64,000 bases of DNA from Tanypteryx hageni (GCA_028673005.1 CM054112.1:27568124-27632123); one strand, 5' to 3'; counted from the first letter of the stretch, positions 37,146 through 52,181 are shown. Numbers and translations are program-made. Notes: a model not told the origin generated them from the sequence alone.

Positions 37146-38845
37146 TATCAAGAATGAGGTCAGGCTCAACCGTGTGGAATTCTGAATTGTGCCACGCTCA
37201 TCAATGGCTTGAATGGTTAACTTTTGATGACAGTGTCAGACAAAGCGTAAGTGAGATTGGTTTTGCCAAGCTCTCTACTCTTAGGAAAAAACTGGCTGCT
37301 CTTTCCTCAAAATCAGTGCAGCGTAGTGATTCCTTCTAAACTCAGTGACCACAAGTTCCACCCACCAATTTATCTAATTGTGTTTCTATTTTGAACGAGT
37401 TTGACTTAGGCCTGAAATTCGCCCCTAGCCTCCATTTATCTACAGGTGTGTCGAAGAATCTAGTCGTCGATTGTGATTTGGCCCTACAAAAAGAATCTCA
37501 TTCGTTTAAGCACGTTCTTGCTTGTAAAATTTCTTTCTTCCTCAATGTTCCTCGACCCAGACCACTATCCCGCCCACACTCTCCCGCCTTACTTTCTAGT
37601 GTTAATACAATTTGATTGTCCAAAAGGCTGATAAAGTTAATGGCATGGTGGTGATGGACAGAGAGGTTTATTTGGAGAAATTTTCGAAACAAAAATATTT
37701 CGGTTTTGAAAAAAAACTCTCTCTCGAATGATCAATCTGCGATCCAAAAACTATTTCTTCGACTTCTTTTTTTTTTCATTCCTTATAACAAACACAACTT
37801 ATAAGTGGTGAACCCCTTTTCACTTAGACTTCATGGTTTCACGAAACTTCACAAAAAGGATTGCTCTATTAGGCCTGTTGTCTCCAGTACCTCTGCGCCT
37901 GCCCATAAACTCGCCTTCAAACTCAATACACTTCTTCGTCATTATTCTCATTTTAGTCCAAAATTTGGTATTAAAATTTCCATAGAGTTGACGCCCACCT
38001 TCAAAGTAAAGATTTTCCACAACAATTCAAAATTTGTCTCTTTTGATATTTTTTACCTTTTTACTTCTGTTCCCGTTAAAGAACTCTTAGATTTGGTTGT
38101 AGATATGCTTTCCAAAGCAGATATCAATCAATTTTTGGTAACTGAGTTTCCTAACTTACTTGTAGCATATTCTGAACAAAACCTATTTCTTTTTTAGTGT
38201 AATTTTTTTAAACAAACGCATAATCTCGCGATGAGGTCCCCACTTTCCCCTCTCCTTGCCAACATTTATATCAACAATTTATAAGTTAACCTTCTTAATT
38301 CTGGCGGAGGAGTTTTGACAAGAGGATTAGGGACCATAAGCAATGCTTCCGTTTAAATAATTTGAATTCTCAATTTGCGAAACATCTTTTAAACCTCAAT
38401 CATCATAGTTCCTTCAATCCTAAATTCCTCCGCTTTGAAAATTAATGTCGCAAATAGGATGATCTTGAACAGCTAGAGATAATTATTTGTGAAAACCTGT
38501 TTCTCTTAAATGTATATCTTTTCCGCAATCATTCTTCTCAATTTTGCTTACCAAATATTTTTTTAAATACTTTGTATCAACATTGTTGTCTTTGGCCCCT
38601 TTTACCAAGTTTTAGTAACATTTCATAACTTTATTTTCCTTTCCAACCCCTTCCTTTTCCTAACCGTTTATTTATTTACCTTCCATTCGTTTTCTATGTA
38701 ACCCCTACTCTGCCCCTCTCACCCTTTTTTCCCTATATATATGGAACTGTATTTATATTTTATCACCTAATGATACCGTGATCGTAGTGAAACCTTTCGT
38801 GCCAAATAAATTTGTGGAAGTGACAATGTTGTTTCTTTTTCTCGA
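37146..38845 (+). pseudogene. Penelope-like remnant (U4)
   Basis: As in U1, with the ccttataac variant near 37783 shared only with U5, and T, T, C and C at the 6972, 7017, 7043 and 7264 equivalents. One A is lost from a run near 37745. Flanking 13-bp repeats at 37133-37145 and 38846-38858. Confidence 0.88.
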
Positions 38846-40283
38846 AGAGCATTATCAGGTTAAAAATGGTAAAAAAGAATGTCACTTTCTAGCATTACCT
38901 TTTGCATGTATTTTTTAAAATAAGCTAATTAGTTAAATGTTACTGTACACACGCTAATATATCTGGACCAACTGTCCATTGCTGATGGGTAGTCAAACGT
39001 AAAAATAACAAGTCAAGATATAAAAATGAATTATTATAACCAGTTTTTATATATTTTATACTTTAATATCAATAAACCCTATAAATTAATTATGATAACC
39101 TTTCTGCTTTCATGGGTTGCAGAAGTGTCTACCAGCTCTTGAGAGACGTGGGGGTATCCCTATTTAACCGTTAATCTTTTTACAGTTGTGAGAATAGCAG
39201 ACAGAAGTAGAGAACTGTAAGAATGTTTTGTAAATAAGTAGTAAGAGGTTCGATAGTATCTTTTGTTTCATAAATATCAATACTGACTTATAAATTCCTA
39301 TTACGTAAAATCAACGAAAATAGACTGCTAGTGCAGAGTAATTCAGTTTGAAATACTAGTAGCAGTGAAATTGTTGAATATTTCATATTTTAGTGACCTA
39401 ACTGAAATGACAAAAATAATAAATTGTTCTTTTCCTAACATCAAATCAACCGTCCATATAAAACCACTGTATAAGCATAGTTAGCTGAAGAATTGCTAAA
39501 CTACAACGCGACACTTTAAAAATTTTTATTTAAATATGTTTAAATTAAAATCCTTTAAAACAGTATTACCTATCTTAAATAGTGAAAAAAAGGAATATGA
39601 TATTTAATGTGAGGGCTTTTAGGATAATGTAGGAACAACTGATCTTAAAGGTCTATAAAAATAAAAGATTTAATCTAAAGTAAAAAATGAGGCAGGTGAA
39701 CAGTTCCAAAGAATAAAATGATCTAAAATAGTTTTCAAATGAAATTTCATTATAAACTATTCCGAGAAGATCGCTTTAATGATTATTATAGTAAAGCAAT
39801 ACGAATGTGATTATAATTTAACAATAATAAAATAAATGTATCGTATAAGGCAATATTATAAGAGGAGCAATAAGAATTTAATAATAATAATAAAACTAAT
39901 AAAAAGTTTACATGTACCTCGATTTTCCGGATGTAATTCTTAATGAAAGTCATAGGGAAAAGGTTTTTACAATAACCTTAAAAAAATAAAAATAAAAAGT
40001 TTTTAAGATAAATAAAAACATACCAACAATAATAATAACGATAAATAAAAACTTATAATAATTAACAGAAATATCCCTTCAAAAAACGTAGGAATGCTAG
40101 TATCAATTCAATCCACAACAAAATAAACTTCTCTTTCACCATCAACAATTACAATAGTTTGTTTAATCTCGTTGCTAAGATGGACGCGTTTATCTTCCAA
40201 CGAGAATTCAAATAAACATTTATCGCAGCGCCAACGCAAGGATCTGGTGGCCGAGGTGACTAAATCACTCGGCTTAGAAAATT

Positions 40284-40508
40284 CGCAAATGTTTAAACAA
40301 ACATTTAATGTTTATGTACTTCTGAATGTGCAACAAATCTGACGTTGGTAATAGTAGAAATCTAAAAATAACCGAATATGGGTTATGAAATTCTGATATA
40401 TTCATTAATTTTTCATATAAAAAAATTCCTAAAATGTTAACAAATAGATAAATGTATCAGTACTAGGGTGCAAGCTAGAGAGCTGAAATATTTTAATTAA
40501 GACCTCAG
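40284..40508 (-). repeat. Right arm of inverted repeat (U4)
   Basis: Equivalent of 9436-9660. Confidence 0.6.
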
Positions 40509-41678
40509 AAGACGCGCGGCTCGCCTCACTAAGACGCGGTTTGTCAAGTCAAATTTCTCGTAAAATATAAATGATATGAACGTCAAATTAAAATATTTTA
40601 AATAAAAAATACCCACAAATTGATTCATGTAATTATTTTACCTTATAAAACTGTTGCGTCAAGAGATTCGTATGTGCGCTTCTCATACTGTGCTGAAACG
40701 GCAAGGCTTCGCAACCGGTGTGCCGCGATAAAGTCCATGATGTGCCACGATATATTTTACGTTATGAGCAAGGGAAGAATATTACTGCGTTTTATTATCC
40801 TACAGCTACGACCGCGGAAATTTCCTTTTTTAATAAACAGAGATACTTTACGGCCGAATTTGTACTCCAATCTTTTGCCTACTCATGTCATGTGACTATC
40901 TCGATCTATCCCATGGCACTCGAAATTTCTTTAATGGCAGTCACAGTATTACTGTACTTACTCGCATAATTCACGCACCTTTCACTTCGAATTTCGTGAC
41001 CAAAACTATCATATTACTAGCAAACACTACTACCCCTAATATAAAAACTATAAAATCCCGTCAATATGACGGGGAAAAATTTATCTTTCGCAGGATATGT
41101 CCTCATGGATCTTAAAAAATTCAGCAATTTCAATTTCCACATATGACATCATGAAATGAATATCAATAGTAATTGAATATTTGTTTAGTTTTGTTACCGT
41201 CGTTCAAACAGCGTCGAAAATTCTTGAACATAATCAGAACCAACTAGCGGAAGAAAGCTATAATAATGAGCATTACATCTGATTTAATCGGACGTAAAGT
41301 TCGTGGAAACTAGTACAAGTATACTAGTAGAAGCATATCTTCGCGCCTTGAAAAAACATTCATTTTTCAGACAGATATTTCATCATTGCAATTATTTTCT
41401 TAATTAAAAAGATTCCACCTACGCAGCGAATTTTGTTTTTCCCTTATGTCAAAATAATAGCTTAAAACAATCCCCATACTTTGAAATTTTAAGAATTTTA
41501 TACTTTCTCCATTATGGGGTACTAATGGTTCACATTTCTGCCAATTTTTGAAGTTTGATCACTTTTAGAAGTGAAATAATATTTTTCTAATTGTTTAAAT
41601 TTACATAATTTTTAACGGCCGCAGAAAGAACTTCATGAATACACGGAAATATTTAATAGGTTACATAGACTAAAATCT

Positions 41679-41905
41679 AAGTAGTATCAAAATTTCAGCC
41701 CTCTAACTTCCCCGTAGTGTCTATATATTTACCTATTTTTTAAATTTGAAGAACTTTTAACTGCCAAAGAAATTAAAATATCAAAATTTTTATACTTGCT
41801 ATTTTGTTTTTTTATAAATCCTACCTCTAAAAAAAATTTCAGCTCCGTAGCACATTCGGAAGTACATAAACCTTGAAAATTTGTTTAAATAAATGCTTCC
41901 TATAT
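41679..41905 (+). repeat. Left arm of inverted repeat (U5)
   Basis: Equivalent of 612-838. Confidence 0.6.
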
Positions 41906-41907
41906 GT

Positions 41908-41974
<67 letters not shown>
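41908..41974. repeat. (TA)n microsatellite (U5, 67 bp)
   Basis: TA run with one TATGTATA interruption near 41929. Confidence 0.98.
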
Positions 41975-41977
<3 letters not shown>

Positions 41978-42768
41978 ATGCATGTTACATCCTCCTCTGT
42001 AAGAAACGTCGATATATAATGATGGACAAATGATTCAAACAAAGTTGTAGTAAATTATATTTCCTACAGCTTTTATTCCAGTGTATTTTTCCATTGATCA
42101 AATATTAAAGCAAATATTTCAAAATAACGGATAAGTGACAAGAGTAAACACCCACTTTCGAGTGACCGATTTTTACTAAGAACTAATCAGATCTTGCGAC
42201 TTTCAATAACATGTTAAATATAAAATTTCGCGTTAACCTGATTATTGGTTTTTGAGTTGAAGTACCCACAAAATAACTGTCACATACTCGTGTCAAAGTC
42301 AATTTGTTTTTATTTTCTGATAAGCCATGCATATTTCATTTACATACCCTTTACATTTCAATTGTTTTACACATGGCCAGATCGGAAAATACCCTGTTTA
42401 GGCAAAAGGCCACTTCAGGGTAAATTCATTTGCAGATAGTTCAATTGTATTGGTTTAACCAGTAGTATTTCGATGTTATTGTTTTCTCTGGGGGTGGCTT
42501 TTGCCTGGCATTCGCCCGAGACGGAAGGGAAACCCGGCAAAACCTTCAGTAGACAGACGGAATGACTAGATGGTCACTATCACATTTCCACTTGCTCACA
42601 GCACCAGTTTTTCACAAAGTTCTTAGTAAATATAACAAATACATATAAATATATAACAAATAACATTTTGTAATGCGTAACAGTTAAATTGAATATAGTA
42701 AAAAATAACAGGTTTCTAATAGGTTTGAATTTATATAAATAATAGTGATAAATAAATATGCTTTTTTT

Positions 42769-45049
42769 GGACTAGCGCCGTCCATTTCATTTTATTCTTT
42801 GGCTGCAGCAGGAGCAATCCGTCCTGAGGGTACAGGTGGGGGGAGATATGGACTTTGGTGCGGGCGTAGAGGGGAGGGGCGTCTGGGCAATAGAGCGATA
42901 GCGTCGCCTATATTATCCTGCCGGGGTGGGGCGCTTGTGTTTGGGGTGGGTTGGGAGGATAATGGGTAGGGGAGCGAGGATTTGTTGGAAGAGGTGGAGG
43001 ATGTGTGCCCTCATTCTTTCGGCCGCTCTGCAGCGGAGTCTCGCCATTCGGTGTAGGACCGGTTCTATTTCGGCCCGCGCGCGTACCACGGCTCTGGGTG
43101 TGCGGATCGGAGCCCTCATGATGTTGCGGAGGATGACTCTCTCGATGGCTGCCAGCTTCGAGATGTCTCCTTTTGCGAGCGGCGTGGTGGCAGGGGTGCC
43201 ATACTCGATGATGTGTCTGATGAATGATTTGTACAAGTGTATGGCCGTCTCCTCGGAGACGCCTTTTCCTCCCGCTCGTACGTCTCGGATACGGTTGCTG
43301 CGCCTGCTTAAGGTGGATATCAAGTTTCTCAGATGGGTGGCTAACGTCAGGTGGAGATCGAGGGTAACACCGAGGCATTTCCCCTCTTTCTGCAGGCCGA
43401 CACTTTTCCCCCAAAGGGTGACGTAAATCGGTTGCTGCGGACCTCCTTGTTCCCCCCCTTCGTGAGTGAAGGTCATCAGGATCGATTTTTCTGGGTTTGG
43501 CCGAAGGCGCCACTTTCTCATTCACTCCTCGAGCCGCCGGAAGTCCTTTCGTAGATAATGTGCTGCGGTGTCAGATTTGCGTGCCGTGGCCTACAGCGCC
43601 GTGTCGTCTGCGTACTGAGCGAGGGTCACCTGTGGAAGAGCGGGAGAAGGCATGTCAGCGCAATACAGAATAAAAAGGAGCGTCGATAATACCGTTCCTT
43701 GTGGCACGCCGGATTGAATGCGGAAGGGATTGGACAGGGTGCCACCTACTACGACTCTTGCATGTCGGTCGGAGATAAAGGAGTATTGGAAGCGGGATAA
43801 ATTGGGTGGGATGTCGGGAATTAGGGAGATTTTTAGGGATAGCCCGTCGTTCCAGAGTTTGTCGAATGCCCTTTCGATCTCCATGAAGATCGCGGCTGTG
43901 CACCCTCTTTTGTTGATTTCTTCTGCCGCCGAACTGGTGAGCAGCGTCAGTGGGTCTGTGGTTGTCCTGTGCGCTCGGAATCCGTATTGATGGTCTGGGA
44001 GGATGCCGCCTGCGTCTAGGATCGTCGTGAGTTTTTTCACGACCACTTTTTCCAGCATCTTTCCCAGGACGCTCGTAAGGCTAAAGGGCGGTAATTTTTC
44101 GCGTCTTTCCCCCGTTTCAGGCGCATGATGGTGTGCGCGTTTCTCCATTGTTTTGGGTAGCAACCCATAGAGAAGCAGGAATTATAAATCATTTGGAGGA
44201 ATTTTTTAAGCGTGGGGAAATACCTGACATGCGTTTGTTGCACGTCATCGTCCAGGAGTTCGAGGAGCAGAATTCTTCGTGCTGGCTATGGCTTCTTTCA
44301 GGTCCTCGTCGATGATTCCTTCCTCGGTTTCCTCGCTGATATCTGTGGGGATTAAGTTTGGTATAATGTTCTCCATGACCTCTATGGATTCTCTGTGAAA
44401 TTTCTCGACGAAACTTGGTTCGTCGGTCGGTGTGTATTTCTTCCAGCACGCGTAAGAATTCCTCCGCTTTTTTTCCTCCGTGCAGAGGGTTTTCCCGTCG
44501 TGAACTAGGTGGGATTCTTCCTGTCGTATAACTACCGAGAAACTTTTGAGTCGGTCCTAGAGCCTTTTCCTGTCTCTGAAATCTAGACACGCGTAAGTTT
44601 TCTGCCATAAATCGTATTTATAATCAAGTACCTATCTTTCGATGATGGCCTAGTTCCTGTTCCAAACTATTTTTAATGCTGGGTCCTACCTCTTTTCGAT
44701 TTCTCGGTAAATCCTCCAGTTTTCCTTGATGAGGGCGACGACGTACATAAGCAGCGGCGATTTTTACGTCGATTTTCTTCCTTGGGCAGCATTCGTCCGC
44801 AGCCTGTTAAAAAATGTTGTTTATTATATCGATTGCATTGTCTACCTCAGAGGTTGTCTTGGGTCTCTCTGCAGGGTGTAATTCTTCGGCGATGATTTCT
44901 TCAAACACTCCCAGTTCGCTTTTGCCCAATCCGTATTGTTTATCGTCCGTCTCGGTCTTTTGGCGGATCCTCCGGTGGTGATGGGGAAGATGAGTGGCAG
45001 GTGGTCCGACGTGATGGTATCCTCGGCTTTGACGCCCCCGACAAGTTGA
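42769..45049 (-). pseudogene. Jockey-clade pol remnant (U5)
   Basis: RT block 44163-43591, post-RT block 43521-42913. C at 43167 gives Asp for Asn in the post-RT part, shared with U6 and U7. Private changes at 44083 and 44377. Confidence 0.9.
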
Positions 45050-45597
45050 GCGTGCCAGCTCGCGTGCCAGCTCGGGTGCCAGCTCGAGTGCCAGCTCGCG
45101 TGCCAACTCGCGTGCCAGAGTGCGTGCCAGCTTGCGTGCCAGTGTGCGTGTAGGCGTGCGTGGCATCGTGCGTGACATCGTGCGTGGCAGCGTGCGTGGC
45201 AGCGTGCGTGGCAGCGTGCGTGGCATCGTGCGTGGCAGCGTGCGTGGCAGCGTGCGTGGCAGCGTGCGTGGCATCGTGCGTGGCAGCGTGCGTGCCAGGG
45301 TGCGTGTCAGCGTGATTGGCAGCGTGCGTGGCAGCGTGCGTGGCAGCGTGAGTGCCAGCGTGCGTGGCAGCGTGCGAGGCAGCGTGCGAGGCTGCGTGCG
45401 TGCATGCGTGCGTGCCAGGGTGCGTGGCAGCGTGCCTGCCAGCGTGCGTGCAAGCGTGCGTGCCAGCGTGCGTGCCAGCGTGCGTTCCAGCGTGCGTTCC
45501 AGCGTGCTTGCCAACGTGCGTTTTAGCGTGCGTACCAGCGTGCGTGCCAGCGTGCGTGCCAGCGTGCGTGGCAGCTTGCGTGCCAGCGTGCATGCGT
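45050..45597. repeat. 12-bp minisatellite (U5)
   Basis: 548 bases; same repeat order as U2. Confidence 0.97.
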
Positions 45598-45735
45598 AGA
45601 TAGGAGCGTGAAATCATTGATCTCTTGACCTAGGCCAAAATGGAGAGAAAGTTGGCGAGGGTAGTAACAACATCGTAATGAAGATTCGAGGGGTTGAGAG
45701 GAAATGGTTGTGTTCGCAAACGCATAATGTTTACG

Positions 45736-45934
45736 AAAATAATTTTTTATACTTTTTCGAATTATTTAGGCACAAATATTATGAGCATATCGCTTCTTTT
45801 CAAATTTCGAATTATCAAGGTTTTCGAATTATCCAGGTATGAAATTTGCTTATTAAGTCTTCAAATTAAATGAAATTTCGAATTATACAGAAATTTGGAA
45901 CTAAAGAGTTTCTAGTTATCTAGGTTTTACTGTA
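45736..45934 (-). mobile_element. Probable pogo/Tigger-type transposon end (U5)
   Basis: Copy of 4615-4813. Confidence 0.5.
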
Positions 45935-45996
45935 CATGTAAATTGTATGCATACGCTGATGCAACATCACATAAAATCCAAATTTTTATCCCCGTA

Positions 45997-46709
45997 TTAT
46001 ACTGATTGAAGGGTCATCTTCCTAGAAGCTTCTAACTGTTCATCTATAGATACATTTTCATCTTGGGTGTATAACTTCTGCAAATTTTCCACCCAAAAAT
46101 CCCAAACAACGCGTATGGGTGCCAATCTGTCACCTTTCCGGTGCTTTTTTCCGCCATCTCTATTGTCAAATATTAAAACTCCTGTAATTTTATAATATCT
46201 TTCAAGAGACATGGCGGCACTAAAAATCGGCCTACCATGTACTTCGTCCCCCAAACTTTTCAGTGATTCGGTATGAGATCTGTAAATGCCTGCCAATACC
46301 AAAAGTCCAATATAAGGCTCTATGTGAGCATAGTCCACATCTTTCCAAGCTTTTGCATTGACACGCATTCTTCTATATTGGCCATTGTTATAATTTTGTT
46401 AGTGATAATTATAATGCCAAAAGATGATTTTTGGGTGGTTATGCGACTTGTGGGATATCCCTTTCGTCCTAGAGAAAATTCTATTACGTTATGATACGAC
46501 TTGATTTACAAATCCCTGGAATCTTTTTTATCTTTCGAGATCATCAAGACGAATCATCTAAAATAAGGCCGTCCTTACTTTCAGAATATTCCGTTGAATA
46601 TCCTTCTTATTCCGCGTTATCTTCTAATTCTGAGACATTTATACATAAATCCTCATCATGAAAATATTCATTATCAGAATCACAAAATAGATCAATTTTT
46701 AGGGTCTAA
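45997..46709 (-). pseudogene. piggyBac-like transposase remnant (U5)
   Basis: Open block 46368-45997, translation as in U1. Confidence 0.85.
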
Positions 46710-47418
46710 AAGATTAAAGTATTTAGGAAAACAATAAAAATATTTTCGCGTGTAATTAGGAATTAGAAATTACAAAGCAATAAAAATAAAATAATACCTA
46801 AATTTAGCTATAATTTCACAGTTTTCCTTCAAATAAGTTTACAATCTCACAGTGACAATTCAAAACTGATAGATTGTTATTGGAACGCTTATATTTGTAT
46901 TATGAGTCATAATATGGCTAACGACAAACGTGTCACCAACAGAAGGAGCGTAATTCATTTATTTCCAATAATTCCATATATTTTGTTTAACTTCCCGTTC
47001 ATCGATTTAGTGCTATAAACGACAAAATTCTGATATGGCCATCACATGATTTTCTCCATACTTGTAATATTTCTAAAACTTCCAAATAGGTTAAATGATA
47101 ATAAATATTTAAGGAACTGCAAGAAAAATTCCAAGACTTAACAAAGAACCGAAATAAACTCAAATGGTAGCCTTCTGATACTTGATTTTAGCCACGAATA
47201 TCCAACCATTAAGAAAAGAACAAGAAATCCAAACCAGGACTAATGCAGGCAAGTTTCCCAAAGTTCACGTACCGAATTGATTGCTCAAATATTCACAGGA
47301 AATATTTCAGTATGTGCTAGTCATTCCAAGAAATTCTCATACCATAAATACGACTTGTAGCTCATAGTTTATCAATGATAGATGAAAATTGTAAAACAAA
47401 TTAATAGAGCATTATCAG

Positions 47419-49119
47419 TATCAAGAATGAGGTCAGGCTCAACCGTGTGGAATTCTGAATTGTGCCACGCTCATCAATGGCTTGAATGGTTAACTTTTGA
47501 TGACAGTGTCAGACAAAGCGTAAGTGAGATTGGTTTTGCCAAGCTCTCTACTCTTAGGAAAAAACTGGCTGCTCTTTCCTCAAAATCAGTGCAGCGTAGT
47601 GATTCCTTCTAAACTCAGTGACCACAAGTTCCACCCACCAATTTATCTAATTGTGTTTCTATTTTGAACGAGTTTGACTTAGGCCTGAAATTCGCCCCTA
47701 GCCTCCATTTATCTACAGGTGTGTCGAAGAATCTAGTCGTCGATTGTGATTTGGCCCTACAAAAAGAATCTCATTCGTTTAAGCACGTTCTTGCTTGTAA
47801 AATTTCTTTCTTCCTCAATGTTCCTCGACCCAGACCACTATCCCGCCCACACTCTCCCGCCTTACTTTCTAGTGTTAATACAATTTGATTGTCCAAAAGG
47901 CTGATAAAGTTAATGGCATGGTGGTGATGGACAGAGAGGTTTATTTGGAGAAATTTTCGAAACAAAAATATTTCGGTTTTGAAAAAAAACTCTCTCTCGA
48001 ATGATCAATCTGCGATCCAAAAAACTATTTCTTCGACTTCTTTTTTTTTTCATTCCTTATAACAAACACAACTTATAAGTGGTGAACCCCTTTTCACTTA
48101 GACTTCATGGTTTCACGAAACTTCACAAAAAGGATTGCTCTATTAGGCCTGTTGTCTCCAGTACCTCTGCGCCTGCCCATAAACTCGCCTTCAAACTCAA
48201 TACACTTCTTCGTCATTATTCTCATTTTAGTCCAAAATTTGGTATTAAAATTTCCATAGAGTTGACGCCCACCTTCAAAGTAAAGATTTTCCACAACAAT
48301 TCAAAATTTGTCTCTTTTGATATTTTTTACCTTTTTACTTCTGTTCCCGTTAAAGAACTCTTAGATTTGGTTGTAGATATGCTTTCCAAAGCAGATATCA
48401 ATCAATTTTTGGTAACTGAGTTTCCTAACTTACTTGTAGCATATTCTGAACAAAACCTATTTCTTTTTTAGTGTAATTTTTTTAAACAAACGCATAATCT
48501 CGCGATGAGGTCCCCACTTTCCCCTCTCCTTGCCAACATTTATATCAACAATTTATAAGTTAACCTTCTTAATTCTGGCGGAGGAGTTTTGACAAGAGGA
48601 TTAGGGACCATAAGCAATGCTTCCGTTTAAATAATTTGAATTCTCAATTTGCGAAACATCTTTTAAACCTCAATCATCATAGTTCCTTCAATCCTAAATT
48701 CCTCCGCTTTGAAAATTAATGTCGCAAATAGGATGATCTTGAACAGCTAGAGATAATTATTTGTGAAAACCTGTTTCTCTTAAATGTATATCTTTTCCGC
48801 AATCATTCTTCTCAATTTTGCTTACCAAATATTTTTTTAAATACTTTGTATCAACATTGTTGTCTTTGGCCCCTTTTACCAAGTTTTAGTAACATTTCAT
48901 AACTTTATTTTCCTTTCCAACCCCTTCCTTTTCCTAACCGTTTATTTATTTACCTTCCATTCGTTTTCTATGTAACCCCTACTCTGCCCCTCTCACCCTT
49001 TTTTCCCTATATATATGGAACTGTATTTATATTTTATCACCTAATGATACCGTGATCGTAGTGAAACCTTTCGTGCCAAATAAATTTGTGGAAGTGACAA
49101 TGTTGTTTCTTTTTCTCGA
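47419..49119 (+). pseudogene. Penelope-like remnant (U5)
   Basis: Same diagnostic variants as U4. Flanking 13-bp repeats at 47406-47418 and 49120-49132. Confidence 0.88.
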
Positions 49120-50557
49120 AGAGCATTATCAGGTTAAAAATGGTAAAAAAGAATGTCACTTTCTAGCATTACCTTTTGCATGTATTTTTTAAAATAAGCT
49201 AATTAGTTAAATGTTACTGTACACACGCTAATATATCTGGACCAACTGTCCATTGCTGATGGGTAGTCAAACGTAAAAATAACAAGTCAAGATATAAAAA
49301 TGAATTATTATAACCAGTTTTTATATATTTTATACTTTAATATCAATAAACCCTATAAATTAATTATGATAACCTTTCTGCTTTCATGGGTTGCAGAAGT
49401 GTCTACCAGCTCTTGAGAGACGTGGGGGTATCCCTATTTAACCGTTAATCTTTTTACAGTTGTGAGAATAGCAGACAGAAGTAGAGAACTGTAAGAATGT
49501 TTTGTAAATAAGTAGTAAGAGGTTCGATAGTATCTTTTGTTTCATAAATATCAATACTGACTTATAAATTCCTATTACGTAAAATCAACGAAAATAGACT
49601 GCTAGTGCAGAGTAATTCAGTTTGAAATACTAGTAGCAGTGAAATTGTTGAATATTTCATATTTTAGTGACCTAACTGAAATGACAAAAATAATAAATTG
49701 TTCTTTTCCTAACATCAAATCAACCGTCCATATAAAACCACTGTATAAGCATAGTTAGCTGAAGAATTGCTAAACTACAACGCGACACTTTAAAAATTTT
49801 TATTTAAATATGTTTAAATTAAAATCCTTTAAAACAGTATTACCTATCTTAAATAGTGAAAAAAAGGAATATGATATTTAATGTGAGGGCTTTTAGGATA
49901 ATGTAGGAACAACTGATCTTAAAGGTCTATAAAAATAAAAGATTTAATCTAAAGTAAAAAATGAGGCAGGTGAACAGTTCCAAAGAATAAAATGATCTAA
50001 AATAGTTTTCAAATGAAATTTCATTATAAACTATTCCGAGAAGATCGCTTTAATGATTATTATAGTAAAGCAATACGAATGTGATTATAATTTAACAATA
50101 ATAAAATAAATGTATCGTATAAGGCAATATTATAAGAGGAGCAATAAGAATTTAATAATAATAATAAAACTAATAAAAAGTTTACATGTACCTCGATTTT
50201 CCGGATGTAATTCTTAATGAAAGTCATAGGGAAAAGGTTTTTACAATAACCTTAAAAAAATAAAAATAAAAAGTTTTTAAGATAAATAAAAACATACCAA
50301 CAATAATAATAACGATAAATAAAAACTTATAATAATTAACAGAAATATCCCTTCAAAAAACGTAGGAATGCTAGTATCAATTCAATCCACAACAAAATAA
50401 ACTTCTCTTTCACCATCAACAATTACAATAGTTTGTTTAATCTCGTTGCTAAGATGGACGCGTTTATCTTCCAACGAGAATTCAAATAAACATTTATCGC
50501 AGCGCCAACGCAAGGATCTGGTGGCCGAGGTGACTAAATCACTCGGCTTAGAAAATT

Positions 50558-50782
50558 CGCAAATGTTTAAACAAACATTTAATGTTTATGTACTTCTGAA
50601 TGTGCAACAAATCTGACGTTGGTAATAGTAGAAATCTAAAAATAACCGAATATGGGTTATGAAATTCTGATATATTCATTAATTTTTCATATAAAAAAAT
50701 TCCTAAAATGTTAACAAATAGATAAATGTATCAGTACTAGGGTGCAAGCTAGAGAGCTGAAATATTTTAATTAAGACCTCAG
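50558..50782 (-). repeat. Right arm of inverted repeat (U5)
   Basis: Equivalent of 9436-9660. Confidence 0.6.
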
Positions 50783-51952
50783 AAGACGCGCGGCTCGCCT
50801 CACTAAGACGCGGTTTGTCAAGTCAAATTTCTCGTAAAATATAAATGATATGAACGTCAAATTAAAATATTTTAAATAAAAAATACCCACAAATTGATTC
50901 ATGTAATTATTTTACCTTATAAAACTGTTGCGTCAAGAGATTCGTATGTGCGCTTCTCATACTGTGCTGAAACGGCAAGGCTTCGCAACCGGTGTGCCGC
51001 GATAAAGTCCATGATGTGCCACGATATATTTTACGTTATGAGCAAGGGAAGAATATTACTGCGTTTTATTATCCTACAGCTACGACCGCGGAAATTTCCT
51101 TTTTTAATAAACAGAGATACTTTACGGCCGAATTTGTACTCCAATCTTTTGCCTACTCATGTCATGTGACTATCTCGATCTATCCCATGGCACTCGAAAT
51201 TTCTTTAATGGCAGTCACAGTATTACTGTACTTACTCGCATAATTCACGCACCTTTCACTTCGAATTTCGTGACCAAAACTATCATATTACTAGCAAACA
51301 CTACTACCCCTAATATAAAAACTATAAAATCCCGTCAATATGACGGGGAAAAATTTATCTTTCGCAGGATATGTCCTCATGGATCTTAAAAAATTCAGCA
51401 ATTTCAATTTCCACATATGACATCATGAAATGAATATCAATAGTAATTGAATATTTGTTTAGTTTTGTTACCGTCGTTCAAACAGCGTCGAAAATTCTTG
51501 AACATAATCAGAACCAACTAGCGGAAGAAAGCTATAATAATGAGCATTACATCTGATTTAATCGGACGTAAAGTTCGTGGAAACTAGTACAAGTATACTA
51601 GTAGAAGCATATCTTCGCGCCTTGAAAAAACATTCATTTTTCAGACAGATATTTCATCATTGCAATTATTTTCTTAATTAAAAAGATTCCACCTACGCAG
51701 CGAATTTTGTTTTTCCCTTATGTCAAAATAATAGCTTAAAACAATCCCCATACTTTGAAATTTTAAGAATTTTATACTTTCTCCATTATGGGGTACTAAT
51801 GGTTCACATTTCTGCCAATTTTTGAAGTTTGATCACTTTTAGAAGTGAAATAATATTTTTCTAATTGTTTAAATTTACATAATTTTTAACGGCCGCAGAA
51901 AGAACTTCATGAATACACGGAAATATTTAATAGGTTACATAGACTAAAATCT

Positions 51953-52179
51953 AAGTAGTATCAAAATTTCAGCCCTCTAACTTCCCCGTAGTGTCTATAT
52001 ATTTACCTATTTTTTAAATTTGAAGAACTTTTAACTGCCAAAGAAATTAAAATATCAAAATTTTTATACTTGCTATTTTGTTTTTTTATAAATCCTACCT
52101 CTAAAAAAAATTTCAGCTCCGTAGCACATTCGGAAGTACATAAACCTTGAAAATTTGTTTAAATAAATGCTTCCTATAT
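51953..52179 (+). repeat. Left arm of inverted repeat (U6)
   Basis: Equivalent of 612-838. Confidence 0.6.
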
Positions 52180-52181
52180 GT

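Larger units (their letters stand above)
30785..41067. repeat. Macrosatellite unit U4 (10,283 bp)
   Basis: Fourth unit. Private substitutions at 31715 (A) and 31923 (T). One A is missing from the run near 37745. In the Penelope region it matches U5, including the two paired changes equivalent to U1 6936 and 6938 that only these two units carry. Confidence 0.98.
41068..51341. repeat. Macrosatellite unit U5 (10,274 bp)
   Basis: Fifth unit. Private substitutions at 44083 (A), 44377 (G) and 45685 (T). From here onward (U5, U6, U7) the Jockey remnant carries C at 43167, 53457 and 63739 where U1-U4 have T. Confidence 0.98.

Noticed and set aside
41839..42042. Minus-strand frame with an IYIYIY run (also 62405-62614)
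   Set aside because: Translation of the TA microsatellite; it opens only when the tract length happens to keep frame.
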